A stretch of 64,000 nt of DNA from SKKY01 sp965228015 (GTDB taxonomy: Bacteria > Bacillota > Peptococcia > Peptococcales > SKKY01). Location of the stretch: positions 930,001-994,000 of the forward strand of contig OZ245787.1 in assembly GCA_965228015.1 (NCBI GenBank), written 5' to 3'. Shown here one piece after another: positions 46,203-59,531 of the stretch. The notes beneath the pieces are model-generated. The model was not told the origin of the DNA. It made no database searches and saw nothing but the letters and a program-made list of their open reading frames with translations. Every line of letters begins with the position of its first letter. Position 1 is the stretch's first letter. The position numbers and the translations under genes were made by a program.

Positions 46203-46217
46203 AGTTTAATTCATCTC

Positions 46218-47522
46218 CTATTTAATAATTTTATATACAATTTTTTCTTTATCCACTTTTTTATCCGTCAAGGTAATAGCATTTATAATGGTATTCTTTG
46301 CTTCTTCAAGATTTGAAGCATCATTATAAAAAATCTCTGCTATAATATTGTCCTTTTTAACTTCATTACCAATATCTAAATAAAATTTTAACCCTACTGA
46401 AGGATCAATTATATCTTCTTTTTTTGCTCTGCCAGCTCCAAGAAGCATTGAGGCATAACCTATTTTTTCTACATCCAGAGATTTAACATATCCATCCTTC
46501 TCCGCTCTAAGCAGAAAAACTGTTTCCGGAATATTAAAAAGCCTGTAGTTTTCTAAAACTTCTATTCTGCCTCCCTGTGCTTCTATCATTTCACCAAATT
46601 TATTTAACGCCTCCCGGGAATTGATTTTTTCCATAATCAAAGCTTTAGCTTTTTCTAAACTATCAGCTTTCTTTGTAATTATTAAAGCATTTCCTCCAAG
46701 TTCAAGGGATAATTCAAATAAGTCTTCCGGGCCATTGCCTTTTAATGTTTCAATAACTTCTATAACTTCCAGAGCATTTCCAATAGCATATCCAAGAGGC
46801 TGATTCATATTAGTAAGAAGAGCTATTATATTCTTATTAAAATCTTTTCCAATATTTACCATTGCTTCTGCTAGTTTTTCACCTTGATCAATATCTTTCA
46901 TAAAAGCTCCAGATCCACATTTTACATCTAAAATAATGTTGTCGGCACCAGCAGCTAATTTTTTACTCATTACGCTTCCTACAATCAAAGGAATAGAATT
47001 TACAGTACCTGTTACATCTCTGAGAGAATACAATTTTTTATCAGCAGGAGTAATGTTGCCTGTTTGAGCAATAAGCGCCAAACCTATATTATTAACCTGA
47101 TTAATAAACTCCTTTCTGCTAAGTTCAACTTTAAAACCAGGGATAGATTCAAGTTTATCAATAGTTCCTCCAGTATGTCCCAACCCTCTGCCACTCATTT
47201 TTGGTACTGCTATATCAAAGCAGGCTAGAATCGGAGCTATTATTAAAGATGTCTTATCTCCAACCCCACCTGTGCTGTGTTTATCCAAAGTCTCTTTATG
47301 AATTGGAGTAAGATCCATTTTTTCTCCTGAATCTCTCATGATTTTTGTTAAATTATAGGTTTCTTCATTATCAAGACCTTTTAGAAAAGATGCCATTAGA
47401 AATGCACTAATTTGATAGTCAGTGATTTCCCCCTTTACATATCCGTTAATTAAAAACTCAAGTTCTTCAAAAGTAAGTTTATTTCCATCTCTTTTTTTAA
47501 TAATTAAATCTACAGTTCTCAA
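46218..47522 (-). CDS. pdp: pyrimidine-nucleoside phosphorylase
   Basis: The 434-residue enzyme cleaves uridine or thymidine with phosphate to base and (deoxy)ribose 1-phosphate. The phosphate loop KHSTGGVGDKTSL (about residues 81-93), GRGLGHTGGTIDKLESI and DVKCGSGAFMKD are the family motifs; the C-terminal domain is complete. The TTG at 47522 follows GGAGGG closely. It is 23 bp after xerD, as in several clostridia. Confidence 0.93.
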   Translation of the reverse strand: MRTVDLIIKKRDGNKLTFEELEFLINGYVKGEITDYQISAFLMASFLKGLDNEETYNLTKIMRDSGEKMDLTPIHKETLDKHSTGGVGDKTSLIIAPILACFDIAVPKMSGRGLGHTGGTIDKLESIPGFKVELSRKEFINQVNNIGLALIAQTGNITPADKKLYSLRDVTGTVNSIPLIVGSVMSKKLAAGADNIILDVKCGSGAFMKDIDQGEKLAEAMVNIGKDFNKNIIALLTNMNQPLGYAIGNALEVIEVIETLKGNGPEDLFELSLELGGNALIITKKADSLEKAKALIMEKINSREALNKFGEMIEAQGGRIEVLENYRLFNIPETVFLLRAEKDGYVKSLDVEKIGYASMLLGAGRAKKEDIIDPSVGLKFYLDIGNEVKKDNIIAEIFYNDASNLEEAKNTIINAITLTDKKVDKEKIVYKIIK

Positions 47523-47545
47523 AATATTTCCCTCCTAATTTATTA

Positions 47546-48427
47546 TTATGCTCTTGGGTGGGTAGAATTATAAACTTTGTATAATTGTTTTTTTGATATA
47601 TGTGTATATATCTGGGTAGTTGAAATATCAGAATGCCCCAGCATCTCCTGGACAGATCTTAAATCTGCACCATTTTCTAACAAATGTGTTGCAAAGGAAT
47701 GCCTGAAAGCATGAGGAGAAACAACTTTTTTAACCCCACTTTTTTCAGCATAACTTTTTATTATTTTCCAAACTCCCTGCCTAGTTAAACCTTTACCCCT
47801 ATTATTCAAGAATAATTTAGTCATTCTATAGCCTTTAATTAATTTTGGTCTGACAATCTCTAAATATTTTTCTATTGCATCATGAGCAATACTTCCTAAA
47901 GGTATAATTCTTTCTTTATTTCCCTTTCCAATACATTGAACATATGATAATTCCAAATTTACACTGTTCAAGTCAAGCTCTGTTAACTCACTTATTCTCA
48001 TTCCCGTTGCATAAAGTGTTTCTAAAATCGCTTTGTCTCTTAATCCAAGATAATCCCCCTGAGGAGCTTTTAATATACTCTCAACTTCTTCTAAAGAAAG
48101 TGTTTTAGGCAGTCTTAATCCAGTTTTAGGTTTGCTAATCTCAGTCATTGGATTATTTTCCAGAATCTTTTCTTCTATTAAAAATAAAAAGAAATTCCTC
48201 AAAGAAGACAAGTTTCTGGAAACAGATGTAGCCTTATACTCCTTTTTCTTTAAGAAAATCAAATAATCATATATATCTTTTTCAGTTATGTATAAAATGT
48301 TTTGTTTGTTTTTTTTTAAAAAAATAGCAAATATTTCTAAATCAGAAATGTAACTGTTAATAGTATTTTCAGATAAACCTTTTTCAAGGGTTAAATAATC
48401 TTTGAAATCCCTGATATATTTTTTCAC
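47546..48427 (-). CDS. xerD: tyrosine recombinase XerD
   Basis: XerD works at dif with XerC to resolve chromosome dimers. The 293-residue protein has the N-terminal SAM-like DNA-binding domain and the catalytic residues: Arg in ATGMRISELTEL, HAFRHSFATHLLENG (HxxR), LGHSDISTTQIYTHI (His and Tyr nucleophile). GTG at 48427 is the start. The order xerD-pdp-trpS is normal, and no att-like repeats are seen, so this is the housekeeping recombinase. Confidence 0.93.
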   Translation of the reverse strand: MKKYIRDFKDYLTLEKGLSENTINSYISDLEIFAIFLKKNKQNILYITEKDIYDYLIFLKKKEYKATSVSRNLSSLRNFFLFLIEEKILENNPMTEISKPKTGLRLPKTLSLEEVESILKAPQGDYLGLRDKAILETLYATGMRISELTELDLNSVNLELSYVQCIGKGNKERIIPLGSIAHDAIEKYLEIVRPKLIKGYRMTKLFLNNRGKGLTRQGVWKIIKSYAEKSGVKKVVSPHAFRHSFATHLLENGADLRSVQEMLGHSDISTTQIYTHISKKQLYKVYNSTHPRA

Positions 48428-48470
48428 AATGTTTTACCTGCAATCTATTAAATTTTAGATTAATTATAAC

Positions 48471-48500
48471 AAAAAAAATGGAACCTGTATCAGGTTCCAT
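48471..48500 (-). terminator. rRNA operon terminator
   Basis: ATGGAACCTG and CAGGTTCCAT pair around ATA, followed on the minus strand by eight T. It lies 27 bp behind the 5S gene. Confidence 0.9.
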
Positions 48501-48526
48501 AAATAAGCAATATAATATAAAGAATA

Positions 48527-48635
48527 CCGGCAACGACCCGCTCTCCCAGGAAAACCTAGTACCATGGGCGCTGGAGGACTTAACTACCGTGTTCGGTATG
48601 GGAACGGGTGTGACCCCTCCGCTATAGCCACCGGA
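48527..48635 (-). rRNA. rrf: 5S ribosomal RNA
   Basis: On the minus strand the sequence starts CCGGTGGCTATAGCGGAGGG, has CCCGTTCCCATACCGAACACGG, and ends in GTCGTTGCCGG, whose ends pair to close helix I. Boundaries are good to a few bases. Confidence 0.93.
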
Positions 48636-48689
48636 ATTCTTTTTTTTCATATAAAATTATACACAGCAATGTGGATTGGCATTTTTTTG

Positions 48690-51608
<2,919 letters not shown>

Positions 51609-51714
51609 TTTTAGTTATTAATGTCTTGCTATATACCACGATAATCATCACATTATCGTTCTTCTTTTCCTACATTGCTATGTACTTTTCTATGTGCGAG
51701 TATATCAAAAATGA

Positions 51715-51746
51715 CACACTCAAAACTAAACAGCTGCGTGAAACGA
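51715..51746 (-). other. 16S processing stem, 3' arm
   Basis: This spacer segment is complementary to the leader segment 53402-53436 over about 30 positions (core TAAACAGCTG in both, read from opposite sides). The two arms would enclose 16S rRNA and form the RNase III processing stem. The rest of the 150-bp 16S-23S spacer holds no tRNA. Confidence 0.7.
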
Positions 51747-51757
51747 GGAGTTTTACT

Positions 51758-53336
<1,579 letters not shown>

Positions 53337-53401
53337 ATCCTGTTCAAGCCAAAGCTTGCTCATTTCACTATCTTTATTACTATTTTTAAAACTCTTTCTT
53401 T

Positions 53402-53436
53402 TCGTTTCTTCACAGCTGTTTAATTTTCAATGTGCC
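53402..53436 (-). other. 16S processing stem, 5' arm
   Basis: Leader segment complementary to 51715-51746 in the 16S-23S spacer (TTGAAAATTAAACAGCTGTG here against CAGCTGTTTAGTTTTGAGTG there). The TTGAAAA also resembles the leader motif of Firmicute rRNA operons. Confidence 0.7.
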
Positions 53437-53472
53437 TTGTTGCCTCGTTCAGCAACGTTCTATATATTAGCG

Positions 53473-53500
53473 ACTTTATTTGCTTCTGTGATCGTGTCAA
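53473..53500 (-). promoter_or_regulatory. possible rRNA promoter at the edge of an IS
   Basis: A perfect TTGACA (53495-53500) is followed by 16 bp and TAAAGT (53473-53478), about 140 bp before 16S. The -10 match is only 4 of 6. The end of the ISLre2 element (53502) directly abuts the -35 box, so upstream activating sequence has been displaced. Confidence 0.4.
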
Positions 53501-53501
53501 T

Positions 53502-55031
53502 TAATTATGGGTTTTAAAAGAATAAAAAAACCCCTTGTATGTATTACGTGCTAAATCGCACTCGCTATCCTTTTAAACAATTCTCTTTTCCAAGTTCTCT
53601 TGCCAGTTAAAACTACTGGCACATTGCCGAATTTCTCATCTGATATTAGGTTCGTAGCTTTTTTTATAACACGGCTTTCTAATTTTATGATTCTTGTTTC
53701 TGTTTTTCTTGCTTCTTTCTTTTACTAAATCATATACATTACCTGAATTAGCCTTAAAAGCCCTCAGACGTGACATTTGATCAACACCTTCTCTGCACCA
53801 GCTTAGAGGCCTTGAACTTAATCTTGCAGATAATATATGACTAATATGGCCTACTGTGCTACAGCCTATATAATCCGGGTCATATTGATTCATTATACCT
53901 TCCCAATTATTTAACACATAACTTCTAGCATCTTTTATTGCTTCTATTTTTTGTTTCTGATTCTGTTTCTTCAATTATTGCTTTGAATAAATCTTTTACG
54001 AAATCTTTCCTTTTCGTATTTATGTAATACCACATCATTTGGTGTGTGCCTTTCATATGAGCAGTTGCCTTCTTTATATATTTCGACAAATAGTATCTAT
54101 CTAAAACATAGATACTATCTTTAATCCATTCTTTGCCTTGTTTTATCCAGTTGGCTCCATCTCCTGATAAATATATCTTTTCGATAGTTTCTTCTTCATA
54201 GTTGCTATCAATATAATCAGCTACTTCAAGCCATAAATCAGCACTATCTTGGTAGAGACCACTAAAGTATCTGGGATTTATTAATTCATATCTATCTTTA
54301 CTTACCTTTCACTTACCTTCGTGAACATAAATTAATCTAGGTTCGGCACATGTTCCTCTTTGAAGTGAAACATGATCTTCATCAGCTTCGATGTACAAAA
54401 TCTTAGCTTGAGAATCAGTTTTTTTCACTGGTGCTGCATGATTAGAAATATCTTTAAGCTTTCTAATAGAATTCATTACTGTTTGACTAGTAAGATATAC
54501 ATTCTTCGATATTTTTTCGCTACTTTTTCTGTATGGTATCTCTATTGCTTCTTCTATTAACATTGATTCTAGCAATATATCCATTCTGTCATTTGCTTCA
54601 ATACCAACAGCTTCATCAGATAAGTATTTATATTCACCGGTAATTTTATGAACATAATACGTTCTTTTATAGGTTACTTCACCAAATATCGTCGCCAAAC
54701 TTTTCTTCGACTTTGTTTCCTTTATTTTCCAGTCTCTTTTTCTTGCACAATCTTTTTTAACTAAAATATCTACAGTTTCAAGTACTTTTTCTGTAATTGC
54801 AACCCCAACTTCATCCAGCATTTTTTTGGTTTTTAAAATGAATTCAGATATATTATTTCCCTCAATTAAAGTTGTTTCCATATTTTCTGCTATTTCTTTA
54901 CTGATTTTAGTTGCAATTTCATGTATAATATTATTCATTAGAGTTTCTCCTTTTTTGCGATTTGGTTTAGCGATTTAATTGTAACATAAGGAGTTGCTCT
55001 AATATTTTTTTGTTTTTTTACCCATAATTAT
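53502..55031 (-). mobile_element. ISLre2-type insertion sequence
   Basis: The element of about 1.53 kb has imperfect inverted ends: TAATTATGGGT at 53502-53512 and ACCCATAATTA at 55021-55031, with further matches inward (AAAAAAA, CCTT.TATG, AAATCGC). It encodes one UPF0236/ISLre2-type transposase. No target duplication was found. It lies directly upstream of the rRNA operon, in the same orientation. Confidence 0.7.
53636..54938 (-). pseudogene. ISLre2 (UPF0236) transposase, broken
   Basis: The frame from ATG 54938 contains CARKRDWKIKETKSKKSLATIFGEVTYKRTYY and KILYIEADEDHVSLQRG (a catalytic acidic segment). It ends at TGA 54309-54311 and continues in the same frame with RYELINPRYFSGLYQDSADLW, IYLSGDGANWIKQGKEWI and YVLDRYYLSKYI. 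A second lesion near 53960 shifts the frame to the last part, KDARSYVLNNWEGIMNQYDPDYIGCSTVGHISHILSARLSSRPLSWC, which is the conserved C-terminus of the family. Repaired length is about 434 residues. Confidence 0.85.
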
Positions 55032-55143
55032 TTTACACTAACTGCTTCTGTCAACATCATTTTAAAATTATTTTTTATTTTTTCCGGGAATACTTTTTTA
55101 CCCTGTTTCTTTTTTCTTTAAACATACATTTTTTAAAAAATAA

Positions 55144-55199
55144 AAAAATCCAGACATCTTAAAAATCCAGACATCTTAATGAAAGAAGCCTGGATTAAA
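55144..55199 (-). terminator. tyrS terminator with a duplicated right arm
   Basis: On the minus strand AATCCAG (55188-55194) can pair with either of two CTGGATT copies that arise from a 17-bp exact tandem duplication (55144-55160 and 55161-55177), each followed by a T run. The result is a terminator with two alternative 3' arms. Confidence 0.7.
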
Positions 55200-55210
55200 A
55201 AAATCACTTC

Positions 55211-56437
55211 TTAATTAATCTTAAGCTGAAGGTAGTCTTTCTTTCCTTTTTTTACCATAGCACTTCCACCAGAAAAATCTTTTTCTTCTAATATAAAATT
55301 AAAATCATTTATTTTTTCATCATTAAGGGATAGGCCATTTTGTTCAACAAGTCTTCTTCCCTCAGATTTACTTTTTATAAAACCTGCATCAACCAATTTA
55401 TCTAATAAATTAATTCCAAATTTTAATTCTGCAGATGAAATCTCTGAAGCGGGAACATTCTCCATGCTTCCTTCTCCGCCAAATAATGCTTCAGCAGTTC
55501 CTTTAGCTTTATTAGCTTCATCTTCCCCGTGAATTAATTTAGTCACTTCATATGCCAAAACTTTTTTTGCTTCATTTATTTCTGCTCCTTCAAGAGCTCC
55601 AAGATTATTCACTTCTCTCATAGGAAGGAAAGTTAATAAAGACAGACAGTTTTTTACATCTGCATCATCAACATTTCTCCAGTATTGGTAGAAGTCATAA
55701 GGCGAAGTTTTTTCAGGGTCAAGCCACAATGCACCTTGCTCGGTTTTCCCCATTTTCTTTCCTTCACTTGTAACAAGAAGTTTAAAAGTTAATCCATAAG
55801 CATCACCCTGGTCAACTTTTCTTACTAATTCAACTCCGCCAAGAATGTTTGACCACTGATCATTACCCCCAAGCTGAAGTTTACATCCGTGCTCTCTGAA
55901 CAATACAAGAAAATCATATGATTGCATTATCATATAGTTAAACTCAAGAAAAGAGAGGCCTTTCTCCATTCTGCTTTTAAAACATTCAAAACTTAGCATT
56001 CTGTTTACAGAAAAATGCCTTCCAATATCTCTTAAAAAATCAATGTAATTTAATTTTGTTAGCCACTCATCATTATTAACCATGATAGCCTGGCCTTCTG
56101 AGAAATTAATAAATTTAGAGAATTGTTTTTTGAAAGCATTTAAATTTGTGTTTATCTGTTCCATCGTCAACATTTTACGCATATCTGTCTTTCCCGATGG
56201 ATCTCCTACCATTGCCGTACCACCACCAAGAAGAGCTATGGGTCTGTGACCTGCCTGTTGCATGTGCATCATAACCATAACCTGAATAAAATGGCCTACG
56301 TGAAGGCTGTCTGCCGTCGGATCAAATCCTATATAAAAAGTAACTTTTTCTTTTCCCAAAAGTTCTCTGATTTCTTCTTCATGAGTTGCTTGCTCGATAA
56401 AACCTCTCTCTTTTAAAACATCAAATACATTATTCAT
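55211..56437 (-). CDS. tyrS: tyrosyl-tRNA synthetase
   Basis: TyrS charges tRNA-Tyr. The HIGH motif is DSLHVGHF, the KMSKS motif is GKKMGKTEQGA, the Tyr-binding pocket shows YIGFDPTADS and QLGGNDQWSNILGG, and an S4 RNA-binding domain ends the protein (VDAGFIKSKSEGRRLVEQNGL). ATG 56437 has GGAGG six bases upstream; a longer frame to 56488 is not supported. The KMGKT form marks the shorter-branch TyrZ/TyrS type of Firmicutes. The leader is at most 145 bp and no T-box is visible, which is unusual for tyrS in this group. Confidence 0.95.
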   Translation of the reverse strand: MNNVFDVLKERGFIEQATHEEEIRELLGKEKVTFYIGFDPTADSLHVGHFIQVMVMMHMQQAGHRPIALLGGGTAMVGDPSGKTDMRKMLTMEQINTNLNAFKKQFSKFINFSEGQAIMVNNDEWLTKLNYIDFLRDIGRHFSVNRMLSFECFKSRMEKGLSFLEFNYMIMQSYDFLVLFREHGCKLQLGGNDQWSNILGGVELVRKVDQGDAYGLTFKLLVTSEGKKMGKTEQGALWLDPEKTSPYDFYQYWRNVDDADVKNCLSLLTFLPMREVNNLGALEGAEINEAKKVLAYEVTKLIHGEDEANKAKGTAEALFGGEGSMENVPASEISSAELKFGINLLDKLVDAGFIKSKSEGRRLVEQNGLSLNDEKINDFNFILEEKDFSGGSAMVKKGKKDYLQLKIN

Positions 56438-56540
56438 TTTTTCCTCCTGAGTAAAATTGTAAATAATCTTATCATAATATATTAGCAAATATTTAATTTT
56501 AAAACAAACCCCTTAAAAAGTTTTAGGCAAAATAAAAATA

Positions 56541-56549
56541 TGATATAAT
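56541..56549 (+). promoter_or_regulatory. extended -10 promoter of the PBP gene
   Basis: TGATATAAT gives a TGn extension and a perfect TATAAT, 33 bp before the ATG; no good -35 is seen at 17 bp. AAGGAGGACC is the ribosome site. Confidence 0.65.
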
Positions 56550-56582
56550 GCTTTTGTTTATAACAAGGAGGACCTTTTAAAT

Positions 56583-59222
56583 ATGAAAGATGATAAATCC
56601 GCAAGAGAAATTCTTACAAAGCCATATAAAAAGAAAATGACCCCGATAGATATGATTAAAAAAGCTTTACTGATACTTTTCATTCTCGGTGTCGTAATGG
56701 TAATTGGTGTAACTGCCTATGTTCTGAGTATTCTAAGAGACATGCCCGAGGTTGAGGAAACTATATTGCAAAACTATGCAATCTCTTCAGAAATATATGA
56801 TCAGAACGGGGAGCTTGTTGCATCTCTTCACGGAGTTGAAAACAGAATGCCTGTTGAACTTGAGGAAATTTCTGATGAAGCGATTTCAACTATCCTTTCA
56901 GTAGAAGATAAAAGATTCTATAAACATATTGGTATTGATCCAATTCGTCTTATGGGAGCTGTAGTTGCAAATGTTAAGGATGGTTTTGGTGCTCAAGGCG
57001 GAAGTACTTTGACTCAACAGTTAGCCAAGATATCTTTTTTTGACCCAACAGATATCTCTATTAAAAGAAAAGCTCAAGAAGCAATTGTTTCTTTAAAAAT
57101 GGAACGTACTTATGAAAAAGATGAAATTCTTGAAATATATTTAAATAAAATTTACTTTGGTAAAGGTGCTTACGGAATAGAAGCTGCTGCAAAAACTTTC
57201 TTTAATGTAAGTGCAAAGGATTTAAACTATCATCAGAGTGCTGTCCTTGCAGGAGTAATTCAAAACCCCCGGGCAAACTCACCAACAAATCATCCGGTAA
57301 ATTCTGGTAAAAGATATAAAACTGTATTAATGCTAATGGAAAATAATAATGTTATAACAAAAGAAGAGCGTCAAAAGCTTTTGGAAGATTTTGAAGAATT
57401 TGGATTTCAACTGGATCTCTCTTTTACAGGAGATTCGGAAACAAGAAAGTATTCTTCCTTTTTAGACAATGTTTTTGAAGAAGCCTTAAATGTTCTTGAT
57501 ATTAGAGATCAGGAAGCACTTATATATTCAGGTGGATATAAAATTTATACAAGTCTGGATACAAATATTCAAAATAAAATGGAAGAAGTTTGCGCCGATG
57601 ATACAAAATTTCCTAAAGGCAAGGGAGATAAAATAATCCAGTCAGCGATGATTGTTATTGATCCCCACACAGGTGAAATAAAAGGGCTTATTGGGGGCAG
57701 GAACCAGGAAACTGCCAGAGGATTCAACAGGGCAACTCAAGCACTAAGACAGCCTGGATCTGCTTTTAAACCAATAGCTGTCTTTGGAGCAGCTCTTGAA
57801 ATGGGTTATTCACCTGCAAATGTTTTTGACGATTATCCAAAAACTTATCCAAATTATGTTGACAATGAAGAAAAAAGTATTGTTTTTAAAAATATAGATA
57901 ACCGATTTAGAGGCTTAATTTCAATGAGAAGAGTGCTTACAGATTCAATTAACGTTTGTTCTGTGAGAGCCCTTGAAGAAATTGGAATTGAAAACGGATA
58001 TATGTTTGCTCAGGATTTGGGTATTACTTCTCTTGTTGGCACAGGACAAGTAAACGATAAAAGTTATTCTCTTGCCTTAGGAGGCCTTACTTACGGAGTA
58101 AGTCCTTTGGAATTAACTTCCGCCTACTCTGCCTTTGCAAATGGTGGTTTAAAAATGGAAACTCACTCCATTAATAAAATAGAAAACTATTATGGAGAAC
58201 TTCTATATGAACATGAATCAAAAGAATCAAAAGTAATGTCTCCTCAAACTGCCTATTTAATGACAAATATGCTGCAGTCTGCTGTTGCTGAGGGTACTGG
58301 GGTTAAAGCAAATTTTGGTAACTGGCCTATAGCAGGAAAAACCGGAACCACTTCCTTTAATGCTGATGTTTGGTTTGTAGGCTATACACCAGAATTAATA
58401 GGTGGAGTATGGATGGGATATGATAAAGAAGAGACTATGTCTTACGTTTATGGCGGTACTCATGCAGCTCCAATTTGGAAAGAAGTAATGGAAGTTGCTC
58501 ATCAAGGTAAGACGCCTTCAAACTTTAAAATGTCTGAGGGAATTGTATCTCTGACTATTGACTCTAAATCCGGACTGCTTCCTAGTGAACTTACACCGGC
58601 AGAGTTCAGGAGAACAGAAATATTTAATGAAGAGTTTGTTCCGACAGAGATATCAAAAGCATGGATTAGTATTCCAGGAGTTCCTCCTGGTGTGTTTTTA
58701 GTAAGAGAAGAACCCTGGCAAGAAGCAGGCTTCGATGTTGTTCCAGAAGATGCTGTTCTTGAGCCACCTGATTGCGTAAATCCTTTATATCAAGGTGAAA
58801 ATGGTATTCCGGTTCCGGGATCGCAAATCACTGGTTTCAAAATCACTGGTGAAATGACAGGCTCCGAATCCTTTAAAATTTTCTGGAACTGGACAATGGA
58901 AAAGCCAGATGGTTTAATCTTTGACATTCATCGTTCATCAATACCAGACTTTACTCCAAGTCCAAGCACGAGACTTGAAAATATAACTGGCTTCTCCTTT
59001 ACTGATAATAAAATAAAAGAAGGGGAAAAATATTATTATAAAATAATTGCTTTTAATAATGATACAGGAACAAGAATTGCTTTATCTAACACAATATCAA
59101 ACCTGAATTCAACTTCAGGAAACGAGATAAAACCCCCGGTAACAGAAAATCAAGATAATAATGTATCTATCCCTTCTCCTCAGCTTTCTATCTCTCCAAA
59201 GAAGGAAGGGGTAAATATATAA
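56583..59222 (+). CDS. pbpA: class A penicillin-binding protein (PBP1A) with fibronectin-III tail
   Basis: The protein polymerises and crosslinks peptidoglycan outside the membrane. After a cytosolic basic start comes one membrane helix (about 27-49), then a GT51 glycosyltransferase with catalytic Glu108 (SVEDKRFYKHIGIDPIR) and GGSTLTQQLAK. The transpeptidase has Ser393 in PGSAFKPI, SIN in TDSINVCSVRAL and Lys586 in KTGTT. Residues 760-840 form an Fn3 module (FKIFWNWTMEKPDGLIFDIHRSS). The frame ends at 59222 in TAATG; a second Fn3 follows at once in another frame, so the natural protein is probably about 965 residues. The gene symbol is by class and not by orthology. Confidence 0.9.
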   Translation: MKDDKSAREILTKPYKKKMTPIDMIKKALLILFILGVVMVIGVTAYVLSILRDMPEVEETILQNYAISSEIYDQNGELVASLHGVENRMPVELEEISDEAISTILSVEDKRFYKHIGIDPIRLMGAVVANVKDGFGAQGGSTLTQQLAKISFFDPTDISIKRKAQEAIVSLKMERTYEKDEILEIYLNKIYFGKGAYGIEAAAKTFFNVSAKDLNYHQSAVLAGVIQNPRANSPTNHPVNSGKRYKTVLMLMENNNVITKEERQKLLEDFEEFGFQLDLSFTGDSETRKYSSFLDNVFEEALNVLDIRDQEALIYSGGYKIYTSLDTNIQNKMEEVCADDTKFPKGKGDKIIQSAMIVIDPHTGEIKGLIGGRNQETARGFNRATQALRQPGSAFKPIAVFGAALEMGYSPANVFDDYPKTYPNYVDNEEKSIVFKNIDNRFRGLISMRRVLTDSINVCSVRALEEIGIENGYMFAQDLGITSLVGTGQVNDKSYSLALGGLTYGVSPLELTSAYSAFANGGLKMETHSINKIENYYGELLYEHESKESKVMSPQTAYLMTNMLQSAVAEGTGVKANFGNWPIAGKTGTTSFNADVWFVGYTPELIGGVWMGYDKEETMSYVYGGTHAAPIWKEVMEVAHQGKTPSNFKMSEGIVSLTIDSKSGLLPSELTPAEFRRTEIFNEEFVPTEISKAWISIPGVPPGVFLVREEPWQEAGFDVVPEDAVLEPPDCVNPLYQGENGIPVPGSQITGFKITGEMTGSESFKIFWNWTMEKPDGLIFDIHRSSIPDFTPSPSTRLENITGFSFTDNKIKEGEKYYYKIIAFNNDTGTRIALSNTISNLNSTSGNEIKPPVTENQDNNVSIPSPQLSISPKKEGVNI

Positions 59223-59479
59223 TGCAATTAAAATGGAGTCTCTCAAGTGTTTCTGAGGGAGGATATGAATTTTTGATTTTCAGAGGAACGGAACCAGGAT
59301 TCCCTGTTTCTTCTTCAAATCAGCTAAACTCTAACGAAAGAGTTACAGGGACCACTTACTCTGATAAAAACGTTAATAAAGGGACAACTTATTTTTATAA
59401 AGCTGTAACACTAAAAACCGGCACTAATCGTTCTTCTTCTCCATCCAATGAAATAAGAGTTGGTATATCCGCAGAATAA
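59222..59479 (+). pseudogene. displaced second Fn3 module of the PBP gene
   Basis: This 85-codon frame (LKWSLSSVSEGGYEFLIFRGTE, GTTYFYKAVTLKTGTNRSSSPS) is a fibronectin type III fold like the one in the preceding gene. It starts with an ATG in TAATG, with AAGGAAGGGG upstream. One base added near 59217 fuses it to the PBP (VNIIMQLKWSLSS). Alone it has no signal peptide and would have no use, so a frameshift is more likely than a separate gene. Confidence 0.65.
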
Positions 59480-59531
59480 ATCAAAAGGGCTCAGGTTAAT
59501 AAAATGTTAACCTGAGCCCTTTTGATTTATT
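59475..59531. terminator. bidirectional terminator with a 25-bp perfect stem
   Basis: Arms 59475-59499 and 59507-59531 are perfectly complementary (core AAAAGGGCTCAGGTTAA) with a 7-base loop, and have A/T runs on both sides. The stop codons of the PBP tail and of mutS2 lie in the two arms. Confidence 0.93.

Noticed and set aside
47546..48427. Integrase of an integrated element
   Set aside because: Length, motifs and neighbours (pdp, trpS, scp) are those of chromosomal XerD, and no att repeats were seen.
53600..53622. Hairpin TGCCAGT/ACTGGCA upstream of the rRNA operon
   Set aside because: It has no T run and lies inside the ISLre2 element just behind its transposase; not called as a separate regulatory site.
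56438..56540. T-box or other riboswitch upstream of tyrS; also checked trpS
   Set aside because: The leaders are too short and no TGGNACCGCG-like T-box sequence is present.
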